Source: Fasciola hepatica (Eukaryota > Platyhelminthes > Trematoda > Plagiorchiida > Fasciolidae). Taken from it: a stretch of 64,000 nucleotides of DNA. The position numbers were made by a program, and so were the translations under genes. Below are positions 23,736 through 35,883 of this stretch, in pieces. The notes below the pieces were generated by a model. That model was not told the DNA's origin. It did no database searches and saw nothing but the letters and a program-made list of their open reading frames with translations. Position 1 is the stretch's first letter, and every line of letters begins with the position of its first letter. The DNA lies in NCBI GenBank assembly GCA_948099385.1, contig CANUEZ040000012.1:11573501-11637500 (forward strand). The letters run 5' to 3'.

Positions 23736-25925
23736 GGATAACTCCATGGAGGTGCATTTTCATGATATCCGTTTGACAAGGTTATGGCATCGAAAACCAT
23801 ATCAGCAGCCCATTTGTCTTCTAACGGAAGAAAGTTTTCGGTGCATACTGATCACAGAAATCCGCGTTTTATAGTCGATCGATCTGTTCCGCTAAGGGAT
23901 CGATTCCCCCCGCAGTATGGTTTACAGTCCTCACGGAGCTTAGCTTCTGGTTCATCGGACCAAGAGCAATCCATCCTCAAATCGTCCGCAGGGCATAGGG
24001 TTGTTTTCTTTTACCGCATCTTTGCTCTAATGCCCAACGTGCTTCTGAGACGTCGGCACCTACCAGGATTAGCACCTCGAATCTTTCGGATTCTGCCTTA
24101 GGACGCAATGAAGGTGAGGCCAGGATAAAAGGTCTACGTCCTTGCATTACTGGACTGCCTGGATTGGTTGCCTATCAACACAGAAGGCTCGTTTTATACC
24201 CACGAAATCATTCTCTAGCGACGAATTTAGTCTCGGCTCTGTTTTACCCGAATTCCAAGTGGTAGTCCCATTTACGGTCTAAATCGAAAGTGAGGTCGGG
24301 GATACCTTCAGGCCCACCAGCTCCATAAAGTCTCTCTGGATCAAAGTTGCGTCGGACCCGCTGTCCAGCAGAGCGTAGGTCTCCACAGAACCCCCGGTCC
24401 GTCTGCGCGTACTGGTGGCACACCCAAACTGACACGACATTCTTGTCTTAGAGAAGCCGCACAATTATTGGTCCACTGCCAATGCTTTTTACATCGTCAG
24501 TACCCAGCTTGTCCAGCGGCAGCCCTTGTGTTGTGTCTCGCATGAATGGATCGGCACATCGTTTCCGTGCACCCTGCAGTAGAGGGCAGTGCCGCTTCTG
24601 ACAACCCGACGATGAACATGAATTGGTAACAGGACAGCTGCTAGACAGATGTTTGCTCTTGAGACAAGAAGAACAAGCCTTGATTTCTCTACCAAATGCC
24701 CAACGACCGGGTATATCACGAGATGGGAGGCGCTGACATTCCTCATGTGCGTGTATCCCATTACATACCGAGCATCCGTTAGCTGCGACCAACAAATTAT
24801 TACCCTGTTTTGGTGTGAACAGTGTCGTTTCCGGATGCAGTTTCTGTGCATAATTCCTCCAACTGGATGACCGCCGATACCCCTGAGCCTTGCTATTTGC
24901 AGCCAGATCGCCAAACCTACTTCGAGGAATCCGTACCTCACGGGACACCAAGTGCTGCAGATCTTGGAACCTCCTCTTCTCCAGATATCATCAACGGTCC
25001 CAGCCCACAAATTCTGGAGACGCGTTGGTGGTACTCCTGTAATCCGTTCCATGGTCTGCAGTGATTTGATGTCTAACATGCAATTCATCTGCGTGAGAGC
25101 AACTTCACAGTGGAGCATTTTCAACGATAACCTGGTCAGGGCATCCGAATCTTCCACCGGAGGCTTTAAACCTTGCAGCAAGCTATAAGTCAGTGAACGA
25201 GCCGCTAAGTGGTCTTGTCCATGCAGATCCTTTAAGATTGCTCTAGCCTTATTTTATGCCGGTGCTGGAGGCAACATGACGCATTCGACAATCGCATCCC
25301 TTGCTTGTCCCTTCCAGTAGGGCATAAACTAAAGTAAGCTCTGGCCATCGTCTCAGACTCTACCTTCGACGCAATGTTCAAGCTGTTTCACAAACTCCCA
25401 GTACGTTGGCGAGCAGCCCGCAAATGACTCCAGCTCCACTCTGGTTAGATCCAAACGCTAATCCACTGCATGTTCTGCCACTGGAATCAAACTCGTTGTT
25501 CGTGGTGCATCGTTCTGCACGTGGCAATCACCTATTTAACGAGAAAGATGTTAACTGACCATTACTCCACCCTTGACTTCACCTCTGGTGTCTAGGTTTT
25601 CTTCTTTCTCAGCGAGCGCCAAAAGCAGCTTCGCCATTTCCGTCGCATTCCTCACCTCGAGAAGCTTACGTTGCTTATCTAACTCTAATTGTTCTGCAAC
25701 CTACTTCTCCTTCAACTCAGTCAACAACAGATCCGCTCTAGCTCTAAGGGAAGCCGAGCTTACCCTAGAACAATCTGATGTACTAGAGCCTGAGCAAGAA
25801 ACTAGACCAACACTTACGGGCAAAAGGGTTTGGTTCACCTGCAGGGTATTGTCCTTCGATTCGGAACAATTTGCCGAATTGCCGTGTAATTTCATGTCTC
25901 GCTGTTTGCAGAGGATACTGATTAC
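23736..25925 (-). pseudogene. BEL/Pao gag, protease and pre-RT remnant (BEL-B)
   Basis: Minus strand. Gag N-terminal pieces occur at 25573-25982 (Glu/Lys/Leu-rich, coiled-coil-like) and 25180-25560. Gag middle at 24489-25181 includes LSLKMLHCEVALTQMNCML. Zinc clusters occur at 24448-24951 (CSVCNGIHAHEECQRL, CSSCLKSKHLSSSC, and CQKRHCPLLQGA). The protease part near 24279-24464 reads TYALLDSGSDATLIQRDFM, with its active-site Asp kept. The pre-RT segment ADVSEARWALEQRCGKRKQ ends in stops shared with BEL-A. It is truncated at about 23736, so RT, RNase H and integrase are missing. Frames change at least four times. Confidence 0.8.
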
Positions 25926-26440
25926 TCTAAGGTCCGGCCACCGGAAAGTTTGAGCAACTCGTAGCAACCAATTTTGACACAATTCACAACAATGTCGACT
26001 CCAAACAGCTACGGTATTATGTACAACAAATTATTTAATTTTACAATAATCATACCTCAACAGTGTTCCTTCTGGGCTCTTGAGCTCCAAATTGAACAAC
26101 AAATCATCAAATGCAGCTGAATTACGGCAAAAGGTTAAACACAGAAGATGAGATTACTGAATAGAGCCACAACGAAGTTCAAGCTGAGTGACTCACGCTC
26201 GAGGCAACGGTGGGGGTCCGGTTTATGAAAAAGATTAAGAACAATAAAACAACACTGCGTCGGATTGCGTGCTGTTATCGGTTTATTTTCCACTAAGTTA
26301 TCCAGGGTGATATTAGGAATAATAGCTCCTAGGAATATCCTCACAACCCAAAATAATTCGGTTTATTTCTGAACAACGTACTCATAGGCAACCAGCTAAT
26401 CTGCAAAACGTCGTTAGAATAGCTTCCCAACAGCCAATGT
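25926..26440 (-). repeat. 5' LTR of BEL-B
   Basis: The minus-strand LTR ends near 25926 with CCTTAGA, the equivalent of the BEL-A LTR end CCTTACA. 25945-26220 matches the BEL-A LTR at roughly 78%. A TATTGTTCTTAATCTT block near 26240 also matches. The outer boundary is unclear because Q4 starts close by. Confidence 0.55.
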
Positions 26441-26451
26441 AAGATAGTTGA

Positions 26452-28650
26452 GTGTTCCCCATTATTAACACGCCTATCTCAGATCCTATAAAAATACTTT
26501 TCCAAAGAATGCCCAAAGCGACTTCTGTCCGCCTTCACCCCCGAGTGACAAGCCGTCTTCAGTGCGCGAGCACTAAACGCCCTCGACTCCTCACAGCTTT
26601 GGTACCTTGCTTGGTACCACTAGTTGATATCCACAGTGATGCTGGCATCAAAGTAAGGGCACTAGAACGAAACCTAGAATCCTCGGAAGGACAGTTACTT
26701 ACCATGGATAATGCTCTGACCACGTTGTCACCTCTAGCGTGTATCGTGGATCCTTCAAAATACCCGAACACCCGAAGTTTACTAACGGCCGGTCGCTTTC
26801 TGGACTCAGTTGCTTCTGAAGTCCGCCAAAGAATTAAAAGATCCAAGAAAGCAGTGTTCTCCAATATTCCAGGCCGTCTTCGGCTTTCCTTGATCGAACA
26901 ATCGTTGCTTCTAGCCTGCGTTATGTCACACCACGAGTGCGGCTGCGTACGACTAAGAAAAAGTGTCCACTTCTGTTTCAGTTCCGTAAGGAAAACATTG
27001 CCACGGAATTCATCGGGAAGAGAGAGCTACAGCCAAAGCCACCCCATTCAAAAGCATAAAAATTGTCGCTGACAAGACCCCATTGTAGAAGGATTTCCTT
27101 AGGTCGGTAACTGGCAATTCCTCATCGTCACAATCTCCCGATCCAGGGCCGCCCAACCCCCCTCAACAACCCACCACGGTTGACACATTCACACAAGCAC
27201 CATCAACCAATGCACCGCCAGTGGATGTAGACCTCGATACATCCCGCTCATCGCCAACTCCTAAGCGCCCATCCAAACGGCTCTACATTACTACCCCATC
27301 TCCACCATCCCCTATAGGACATACCGACAGCCGGGCTATACAATCATCTCTCAGATACAGCTGTCGCCTAGCTATTGGCTTGTCTTCTAAGCACGCCGAG
27401 AAAATGAATGCTTCCAACTCACCGCCCCGTACCAACGAGTCAGCAACAACATCGTCCCCAACGAAATCGAGCCTAGCCTCTTCCTCCGTCCCTAATGCTT
27501 CCCGTGGCCTAGATCATCTCAGCATCGACATCACCACGCCCCCAATTTGCCTTATAAACCAGCCTGGGACCTCTCGTGTAAGCGCCAAACAAATTTTAAC
27601 CTAACCATTTCCATAATCGGCAGGCCCACTGAAACCCCTCGGTAGTATTTCACCTGTGCACCTAAGTAAGCATCTAAAGACCTACGTAGCCAACCCCAAA
27701 GTGGTGCGAGCAACTACACATATGTCACCTTCGTCCTGTCTACCGAAGCTGCACCATATTGCGAATTTGCCCCTGTTCATAACACCACCACCTTTGTCAA
27801 CACCATTCGAACCCTCTCATTTTCCAGTACACCATGCACAGCGTTCGTTGTACTCGCTCAATATTTCACCCGGTGGAATTCAGTTACCAGACCTTTCTTT
27901 AAGCCTCTCACTCCGCTGCAGCCCCTACCTGTACCCCAGCAACTTACCTACATCAATCCAATCGCGGCAGTATACCATCAACCACCCGTTCAAATCGGGC
28001 TCCCGCTTTACCCAAACAACCGGTGGTACATCCCACGGCTACTCAGTACCGACGCAAAATACCAATTTTTTCATTATATACCCCGGGCGAAACATGGCTC
28101 CATACCATAGCTCTATCCCAGAATATTCGTCCTCACCTGCTCCCCAATGGTGGTATGACCGTCAGTCCACCAACTCGTATTTCATCCACAAACCTAGGCC
28201 CCTCCTCCGTAATTGCAGACGGTACTTCTAACTTCCATCCACTCCCCACTGGTTCCTCGCTTCAGACTCCCCCACTCCTCCGTAACGAAGCTCCCCTTGC
28301 CTTCTTGGTAGACTTTGCGGCGTCCGGCCACTCCATAGGCGCCCAGTCGAACTTAAAAGTCACCAAACTCGATCGTACTACCTGTCCAACCAGCACTCCT
28401 CTAACCCTTACTGGTCATTCTGATACTGACCAAACGTCCCTCTATTGGCCCTCGACTCACCGGCCACGGCACCCACTGCTGCTCTCAATCAGTCTTCCAG
28501 AGTGTCTCACCCAACTTGCCTCCTGCGGCAGTCATCCTCCTAATGTCTCCATAGACTTGACACCCTTCAATCAGGCGTCCTATATAGGCGACCACACCGT
28601 ACCTTACAAAACCACTACCATGTTACCCACCTGTTGATCCCCCCAGCTCA
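26452..28650 (+). pseudogene. Q4 ORF1, CR1/L2-like non-LTR element
   Basis: ORF1 of the most complete Q copy, presumably an RNA-binding chaperone for the element RNA. Three successive frames: 26452-27072 with a coiled-coil-like start (VRALERNLESSEGQL), TRSLLTAGRFLDSVASEV and a Cys/His end HHECGCVRL; 27221-27604, Pro/Ser-rich (SPTPKRPSKRLYITTPSPPS); 27656-28637, low complexity and Pro/Ser/Thr-rich. Homology with Q3 at 23.05-23.25 kb supports its identity. At least two frameshifts. No RRM or PHD domain seen, in contrast to P1. Confidence 0.65.
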
Positions 28651-28739
28651 GTTACTACTCCCCCTGGTGACACCCTCCTGGCTGACAACCCGGCTGCCGG
28701 GGGCTTACTCGGCCCCAATAATTTCCAACTACCCTCACG

Positions 28740-29857
28740 CGGAGCTCTAGCGCCTTGTAATCCCAACGATACTGGCAGAGTTTCCCTCCTACTGTTGAAT
28801 CCCCGTTCGCTGTTGAAAAAAATTAACCACTTGAGGAAATATGTACTTGCTTCTAGCTTTGACATTGTTCTGGCTACAGAAGCACAGTCAGCCGATCACA
28901 TCCCAACTGATGTTGTCTCGTTGGTAGGCTATAACTCCTTTTGAGTAAGCAGAGTGAACCGCCGAGGCGGTGGTTGTCTTGCATACATTTAACATAAATT
29001 TGCTACCACCCTCCTCCACCACCCAGTGCTTGACCGTATTCCCGACACTCTATGGCTCTCAGTCCTAATTCCGGAAAACGTGTTGCATATTGGGTGCGTC
29101 TACCGAGCACCTAGCTAGCTACTCTGATTTCTTGCATATCATTAGGGCTTTCGAGTACATTTCTATTCTATCCTTAGGTCCGAAGATCATAGCAGGAGAC
29201 TTTAACACTCCGGGTATTTGTTGGGATGCAATGACTGCCCCCTCCCATTCTTCCGATTTCCTTCTGGACACTTACTCTGCAGGATGGACACAGCATGCCT
29301 CCACTCCAACAAGGCATAACAATATCCTCGATTTGGTGTTCACTCGTGGCCTCCGTGACGTGAAAGTCTCCGTCACACAAAACCTTCCTGGTAGTGACCA
29401 CAAAATGGTCATATGTCACATCACTGTTACACAAGAATCAAGCCTACCTGAAGTTGTCGAAATCAAAAACCGAAACACCTACAGACCGACTAACTGGGCC
29501 CAGTTGGCTACCTCCCCCCGGGGCATTGACTGGTCTGACTTCTTTCTCAAATCTGATCCGCAAAAAGCAGCTGATGTGTTCCATGTCAAGTTGCTTTCCT
29601 CCATAAAGGGCCTTACCTCAACCGTTAGACAAATTGGAGCCAAGACTACCAAAATTGACAGACTTGGGCAAAAGATTTGTAAGCTCCCAAACTCATTCCT
29701 CAGGAGTCGAGACTTCTCTCTGACACTCAGAATAAGCCGACTCTGCCGTGATCTCCATGCAGCTACCGAGAATAAACTCAAAAAGCAAGAACAGACCGCC
29801 CTACAACAGCCTCATATTGTGAAGCTTCTCTCAAGACTGCTAAAATCTCGCAACTAG
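28740..29857 (+). pseudogene. Q4 ORF2 endonuclease
   Basis: Apurinic-type endonuclease that would nick target DNA. Signatures in order: FDIVLATEAQSADH (catalytic Glu region), NRRGGGCLAYI, LHIGCVYRAP, then in 29090-29857 IIAGDFNTPGICWDAM (Asp and Asn), NNILDLVFTRGLRDV and LPGSDHKMVICH (Asp-His pair). A linker with LRISRLCRDLHAATENKLKK follows. In-frame stops occur near 28943 and 28990, with a frame change near 29090. The layout matches Q2 and Q3. Confidence 0.8.
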
Positions 29858-29923
29858 CGCAGCAATGAAAACAATATCATATTCCTTATCCAAAATGGCA
29901 CTCACCTTGTCTCGCCAGAAGAT

Positions 29924-31610
29924 ATGGCTGAGGCTTTCAACTGCTATTTCGCCTCAGCTCTTAGTACGGACACTAACCCTCTACCATTCTGCTATCTTAT
30001 GCTCACACGGGAAGCGATATCAACCATAACATTTACCACGGCCAACATCAGGAAATTCCTGGCCAACACGAAACCCTCCTATCACCCAGGGCCTGATGAC
30101 CTTCCACCTGTCCTGCTTCGATCTGGAGGACCTGACCTAGTGCTCTTATTGCTGGACCTCTTTGCATTATCCACGTCGTCCGGAATCTACCCAGCTGAAT
30201 GGAAAGCTTTCTGTATAATTCCAAAACACAAAAATGGGCCTTCGCATGATCCGGGGAACTATCGCCCCATAGACCACACTTCGAATATTTCCAGGTTCAA
30301 GGAGAGGATAGTAAAGGACGAGCTTGCAAATTTCCGGACTTCTCGAAATCCTATCAACCCAGCTCAGCATGGGTTCCTAAAGTCCCGTTGGTGCCTCACG
30401 TGTCGGGTGGACTTCCCCAATTTAATCACTTCTAAGGCAGACAGCAACAAGCCAATCATCGTCATCTTTCTCGATATGACTAAAGCTTTCCACCGCGTAT
30501 CTCGCACTAGCTTACTGCCAAACATTACATCCTACGGAGTCACTGACCCCCTTCTGTCTTGACTATCATCTTACCTCTCTGAACGTTCTCAAACCGTCAT
30601 CGTCAATGGAACATCCCCTCGGCCCAAACGAATTACTAGCGGGGTCGTGCGTGGTAGCTTTCTAGGTCTTCTCTCATTTCTTATGTACATAAATGACGTC
30701 TTTCAAGTAGTGCGTCATGGCACGACATTCCTCTTTTCTGACGACATAAAACTAGTCTACACTTTTGAGAAGAAAGCCGTGCACTCAGCGGTCAGTGATA
30801 TTCTGTCACACTTGAAGTCCCTTGACGGATGGTGTACTCGATGGCTGATGAAGTTTTCGGCAGCTAAGAGCTCCCTTCTGTCTTACAAATGCCACGTTCC
30901 ACCCGGCTCCCTCAAAATAAATGGTCCGCCGATTCCCATCACTCATGTGGTGAGGGATCTGGACCTGCAAAATTCATGTTCCTTAAACTTTCATGAACAA
31001 GCATTGACCCGAATCGGCAAGGCAAGAAGGATGACCGCACTTACCCTCAGGACATACCGTACTCAGGACAGTAAGCTCCCGATATTCAAGACACACGCGA
31101 GGTCGCTGCTGTAATACTGCCCCCTAGTCTTTACCCTGATGCAAAAGGCCGACCGGGTCAACATAGAGAAAGTGCAGCGCTCCTTCACTAAAAAATCACT
31201 TGCCACCCCTCCCAGCCTTAACTACGGAGCCAGGTGCGAACTACTCCGAGTTGATCTACTATGGTTACGTCGTATCAAGCTCAATCTCTCATTTCTCCTC
31301 AACCTCCTGCACTCAAAAGTCCACTCATCTGATGACCCACTTGGTCTCTCTATTGAGACTCTCTGCTCCCTCCGTCATAGGCAATTCACCACTACAACCC
31401 CCCAATCTAGAATCTCAATCAGATCTATATATTTCTCGGTTATCTACTCCAGTCTCTGGAATAGGCTTCCTGACTCACTGCGATGGTGTCGCATGCTAAT
31501 ACAATTTAAAGAGGCACTATGCAAAATTCTAGACGCATCTTCTGTAATTAGTATGACCCGTGATAACATTAACATAGACCAAGAATATGAAGATTGCCTT
31601 GATTATTAGA
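29924..31610 (+). pseudogene. Q4 ORF2 reverse transcriptase
   Basis: Non-LTR RT in several frames. 29924-30562 has PSYHPGPDDLPPVLL, NYRPIDHTSNISRFKERIV and motif A VIFLDMTKAFHRVS, where the second acidic position before RVS is His. After a stop at about 30560, 30647-31114 has a GVVRGSFLGLLSFLMYIN-type box and the active site FLFSDDIKLVYTF, so both Asp residues are present. The thumb includes RDLDLQNSCSLNF. 31139-31609 is the C-terminus with CELLRVDLLWLRRIKLNL and SSLWNRLPDSLRW. The end of the protein at 31609 is natural for the family. Confidence 0.85.
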
Positions 31611-31725
31611 CCACAATGGGCCACCATCTTTTGCGTTCGACCGCTTTCTCATGCCCCATCTGATGATCGCACCCAAGTATACAGATATGTATATATATAT
31701 ATATGTATATATATATATACCTTGG
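31611..31725 (+). repeat. Q4 3' UTR and TA/TGTA microsatellite
   Basis: A short 3' region follows the RT stop and runs into a TATGTATATA tract at about 31686-31722, possibly the element's tail or expanded from it. Confidence 0.5.
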
Positions 31726-32334
31726 GTATGCTCCACTCTCTCCTCCCCCCTCCTCACCAGACAGTGCCATTTTACAACATAATTTGCATACATATATTAA
31801 AAAACCGTTCCCTCCTTTAGTGATAGGTGCTCCCCTTCACTTAATTCCTCTGTCTCAGGCTAGAACACAACCGCCCCATCCTACTTTTCTTGCACCTCCC
31901 TCGTGTTCAGATAAAATGTTCACTTTCTGGTTTCCATCGAGACGATAATCATAACCCACAGCTAGAACACTCTCCAGACTGCCGCACTCTTGATCTCTTT
32001 CAGATCGCATTGGTTACTTGGGTAGCCATCAGCCAACTCGACGTTTATCCCGGATTACCGTAAAGACTAGACGATTTGATCAATGGTTTAAACCTATACC
32101 CTCGCCTGCTGACGTTATATGGAGCACCGTACACGGAGTACCAAACCCTCATGAAAGTCTCACCGGATTGCAGAGGTGATTCCTGACACCAACCATGAAC
32201 CCACATCTGCTCAACGTCTACTCCCAATAATCCATTCCAACAGTTTAATTCTTTCCGCGTTGCAGTACGAAACCCAGCCCTCGCCGCTGTCCACCTCGTC
32301 AAACCGGTCCCTTCTTACCTGCTACACTCAACAT
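31726..32334. other. unassigned flank of S copy 2
   Basis: No gene recognised. Confidence 0.3.
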
Positions 32335-32355
32335 TCTACCTGCCATCACCTTTAA

Positions 32356-32360
32356 CCAAG
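32356..32360. repeat. target site duplication CCAAG, left
   Basis: Five bases directly before the BEL-1 LTR, repeated at 39033-39037. The uninterrupted S copy 1 has a single CCAAG at 7185-7189 (as CTTGG on plus). Confidence 0.9.
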
Positions 32361-32736
32361 TGTTACGAACGTTTGAGCAATGCGTAGCCGAATTCGTAAC
32401 GGATCCCGAAATCAAAAGACGATTATCCGTGATATTCTACGATACTAGATTATTAAAATAAACAATGACATAAACAATATACAAACCCCAATAATACGAT
32501 CACAAGGACTCAACAACGAGAAACCGAATAGCAGCGTGTGAGCAGACAGCACGTGCGTCACGCAGGTCCTGAACAAGGATGTGCCAAATTAGCGCTCTGG
32601 GCGCGAACAAACAACAATTGGTCCAGAAAAACAACCAGTTCGTAAAGACAAGTCAATAGTGTATGGAAATGAGTGATGTTGGGAAAAACACTGAATCGCG
32701 AGGGAAAAAGGGGATTTTCCACGACCGGCTGTTACA
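32361..32736 (-). repeat. BEL-1 3' LTR
   Basis: A 376-bp LTR; on the minus strand it begins TGTAACAGCC and ends CGTAACA. It differs from the 5' LTR at 4 of 376 positions by direct comparison (about 99% identity). A purine-rich tract (AGGAGGATTTTGGCGGGCGG on minus) lies immediately upstream, as needed for plus-strand priming. Confidence 0.95.
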
Positions 32737-33419
32737 CCGCCCGCCAAAATCCTCCTGGATCCTTAGCAGAGTCAAAGGTTCGGTATAAAGGTACTGATTC
32801 TTCCTACCTGCCTAGGCCCTGCTGTCAGTGCGCGCGTCTAATGCTCGTCGTCGACGTTCTACTACTGGTCGCACCTAATCCATTGGATACATAGACGTGA
32901 GGCTAGTCTACATCTTCCGCAAGACCAAATGACCGATGGCGGGCGTGAATGGTCACATAGACGTTGTCCTCGTAAGGGGCCGTCCGGTCCTGGATGTACG
33001 TGCTTGAGTGTGTGTGTGTGCCGGGGTTACAATGAAATCACAGGTATAACTACACATCAAAGGAGGACTTTCTGCAATGTCAACAAAAGACCGCGTGGCA
33101 AGAAAACGAGTAAATGTAGCATGCATGTGTGACCTGAGCTCCGCTACTTCCACATATGCAAGGGGCATTCGGTAGCGTCAACAAAAGGCAAACAAAGAAC
33201 ACTGTCACATGTATGATGGGTTTACGGGATGCAGAGTGCGTCGTGCATGCGTGTATGTATCGGGATGTATAATGGAATCGCACTCATCACCACATATCGG
33301 AAAGAACCTTCTGTAATGTCAACGAAAGGACCGCGAGCACCTTAACGTGTTTGACGGAGATTGTGTGGTATATATGGTGTTTCTTTATCCACCTCGATTA
33401 CTGGTGTAAGAAAGGTTTA
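32737..33419 (-). repeat. BEL-1 non-coding region between integrase and 3' LTR
   Basis: About 680 bases with no convincing frame. It contains two imperfect direct copies of a unit of about 105 bases, at roughly 33000-33105 and 33238-33345 (period 240), each with an AATGRAATCRC motif and ending in TGTCAACRAAA. A third, weaker trace occurs at 33168-33195. The plus strand has a (TG)n run at about 33009-33020. Confidence 0.7.
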
Positions 33420-34690
33420 CTAGGCCTCAGGGTTATCAGTTCCTCCGTCTTCGCTCTCGAGTAGGTTAATACTGCGTATGTCACGAATGAGCACTCCGTT
33501 AGCTGTCTTCACCTTCACCGTTCTTATCATTCCGTCAGTGCTTTTGATGGTTTCCGTAACTACTCCCAAAGACCAAGAACTGAAATGTGCGCGTTCATCG
33601 GCGATCATAACCACGTCCCCAACTTTGAATGGTCTTGTTTTGGCCAGCCACTTCTGTCGAGTCTGCAAAGCCGGTAGGTACTCCCGTAGCCATCGCCTCC
33701 AGAAGACCTTGGCCAGATAGTTCGCTTGCTTCCACCCGTGAAGGTAGCTCCCACGAAGGTTTACCGGCCCTTGGAAACCCTCGTTCGACCTTAGCGTCAA
33801 TAAGTCGTTTGGGGTGAGCGCCAGGTGGGTGGGGTCGCCGTTCAATACTGGAACCAGGGGGCGGTTGTTCAGGATTCGCTCCACCTCAGTCATGACGGTG
33901 TTCAGCGTCTCGTCGTCGGGCGGCTGCTGCTCCATGATTGACAGCAATATCCGTCTGGCGGACCGGATCATGCGTTCCCATATGCCGCCTCGGTGACTGG
34001 CCTGTGGGGGGTTGAAATGCCATCGTATGCCGTAGGCCACGGTTCGATCCTGCAGTTCGTCCCTGTTTATGTTCTTGTGCCAACGCTGCAATTCCCGTTG
34101 AGCGCCCACAAAGTTCGATCCATTATCTGAGTATATATCGGCCGGTACGCCTCTTTGGTTGATAAATCTTTGCAAGGCCCGTAGAAACGAATCGGTCGTC
34201 ATCGAATGTGCGACTTCCAGGTGTACCACACGCGACTTCATGCACGTCATGATACATCAATATTGCTTTTTTATTCTCCTCCGCACTTGATCCACAAGGG
34301 CCCGAAATAGTCCAACCCGGTGTCACTGAACGGCCACCAGCCCGTGGTCACCCTGCATTCTGGTAGTGGGGCCACGAGTTGTTTGCCTGCTGTGGCATTG
34401 CGTCTCCTGCATTGCACACACCGTCGGATTACGCGTTTTACAGTCTCTCGTCTTCTCAACAACCAAAGACGCTTTCGGATGACGCTCGTCACGTGACTTT
34501 CCCCGGCATGTCCCTCCACGGCGTGGACGTGTTGAATCATTAGCTCTACTACAGGTTGTCTCGCAGGCAGCAGTATAGGATACTTTGTGTCGAAGTTCAG
34601 GTGGGCGTTGGTCAGCCTACCATCCACCCGCAGCAGTCCGTTGATGAGTTTGGACTTTAAACGCTTCAGCTCGCCTCTTGGAGATGGCAT
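33420..34690 (-). pseudogene. BEL-1 integrase
   Basis: C-terminal part of the BEL-1 polyprotein. First frame (34271-34690): zinc-binding HVHAVEGHAGESHV and CVQCRRRN, then DTGLDYFGPL with the first catalytic Asp. Second frame (33420-34250): VVHLEVAHSMTTDSFLRAL, DIYSDNGSNFVGAQREL with the second Asp, SHRGGIWERMIRSARRIL with the Glu, and a C-terminal domain with WRRWLREYLPALQTRQKW and GDVVMIAD. All three catalytic residues are present. A frame change lies near 34255-34270 and another at about 34680 links to the RNase H frame. Confidence 0.9.
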
Positions 34691-35883
34691 GTCTTATTGG
34701 TCGGCCCCACTTCTTCTGCCCTCTTGAGTTCTCGGGCGAAAGCCTCGCGTTGTATCATTCTGAAAATATCGTACTCTGCCGCTTGTAGCTCATCGGGACC
34801 TGTCGGGCCGACCCGTATCCGGCCTGAGGGCCGTAGCCCTTTCATGACTAGTAAATTTCTCTTGAACCCGATTAACCAAACTAGCGAACGAAGCGTCTTC
34901 ACCCAGGAAGAAAACCTGACTAGTCGCGATAGAATGGATGTAGCTTCGAAGACGTTGGCCGCTATCACTACACCTTTGATCTCCAGTTCCACTTCCGTAG
35001 GGGGTTTCAATTCGAACACGGGCCAGTCCTGTTCGGGCAAGTGCAGGAAGTTTGGCCCTCCCGTCCACATGTCTTGTTTCCTGAAGTTGGTCGCACCTCG
35101 GAAGCACAGGTCGGCCGGATTATCGCCAGACCTGACATGACTCCACTGGTGCGTGGCTGATTCACCGTGGATAATCGTGAGCCGGTTAGCAACGAAAGTA
35201 CTAAACCGGCTCCGTACGTTGTTAATGTAGTAAAGTACTATCGTTGAATCCGTCCAGAAGCTCACCGACCAAATGTAGAGATCGAAACATCTCTTCACAG
35301 CTTGCACCACCCTGACTGCCAACACGGCTGCGCTGAGTTCAAGGCGTGGGATTGAGACCGACTTCAGTGGAGTAACGCGGGCTTTGGCGAACAGGATCCT
35401 CGTGGTATATTGTCCATCTCCTGCGCACCATCGTCCGTACACCACAGCTCCATAACCGACTTCGGATGCATCGGAAAAAGCATGTAGTTCTCCAGTCCGT
35501 GTCGTATGGCCAGGAGTCAAACATCGTGGGATTCTTATGTCCCCTAATTTCTTCAAGGTGTTCAGAAATTCTTCCCAGTCCAGCCGGTCCCCTCGGTCCA
35601 GTGACTGGTCCCAATCAACTTTCTTACGGCACAGCCGCTGCAGCAAGATCTTTCCGGGTAGCAGCCATGGTGAGACGAAACCGAGCGGGTCGAACAAACT
35701 TGAGACGGCAGATAGTATGCCACGACGGGTTATTGGCAGCTCGGGAACGTTCAGTTCGAAAACAAAATCGTCCGTTTCCGCGTCCCATTGTATCCCTAAA
35801 GTACGCTCGAAAGGAAGTGGAGAGCCGTCCAAATCTCTTACCCTTTCGGCCTTTTCGTGATACGGGATGACATTCAGCACTTC
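34666..35883 (-). pseudogene. BEL-1 RT C-terminus and RNase H
   Basis: A 404-codon frame directly downstream of the in-frame TGA at 35884-35886 and in the same phase, so it is the continuation of the gag-pro-RT frame. It covers the RT connection (ILSAVSSLFDPLGFVSPWLL) and RNase H: ELHAFSDASEVGYGAVVY, SIPRLELSAAVLAV, FWTDSTIVLYYINN and HQWSHVRSGDNPADL. It would degrade template RNA during reverse transcription. A frame change near 34680 separates it from integrase. Confidence 0.9.

Noticed and set aside
24649..24870. Plus-strand frame conserved at 8323-8586
   Set aside because: Antisense of BEL gag zinc clusters.
27656..28231. Independent Pro/Ser-rich host protein
   Set aside because: Lies between Q4 ORF1 start and Q4 endonuclease in the right orientation; parsimoniously part of Q4 ORF1.
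33000..33345. CRISPR-like repeat arrangement
   Set aside because: Only two long imperfect units, inside a retrotransposon in eukaryotic DNA; no array structure.
35466..35870. 134-codon plus-strand frame
   Set aside because: Antisense shadow of BEL-1 RNase H/RT.
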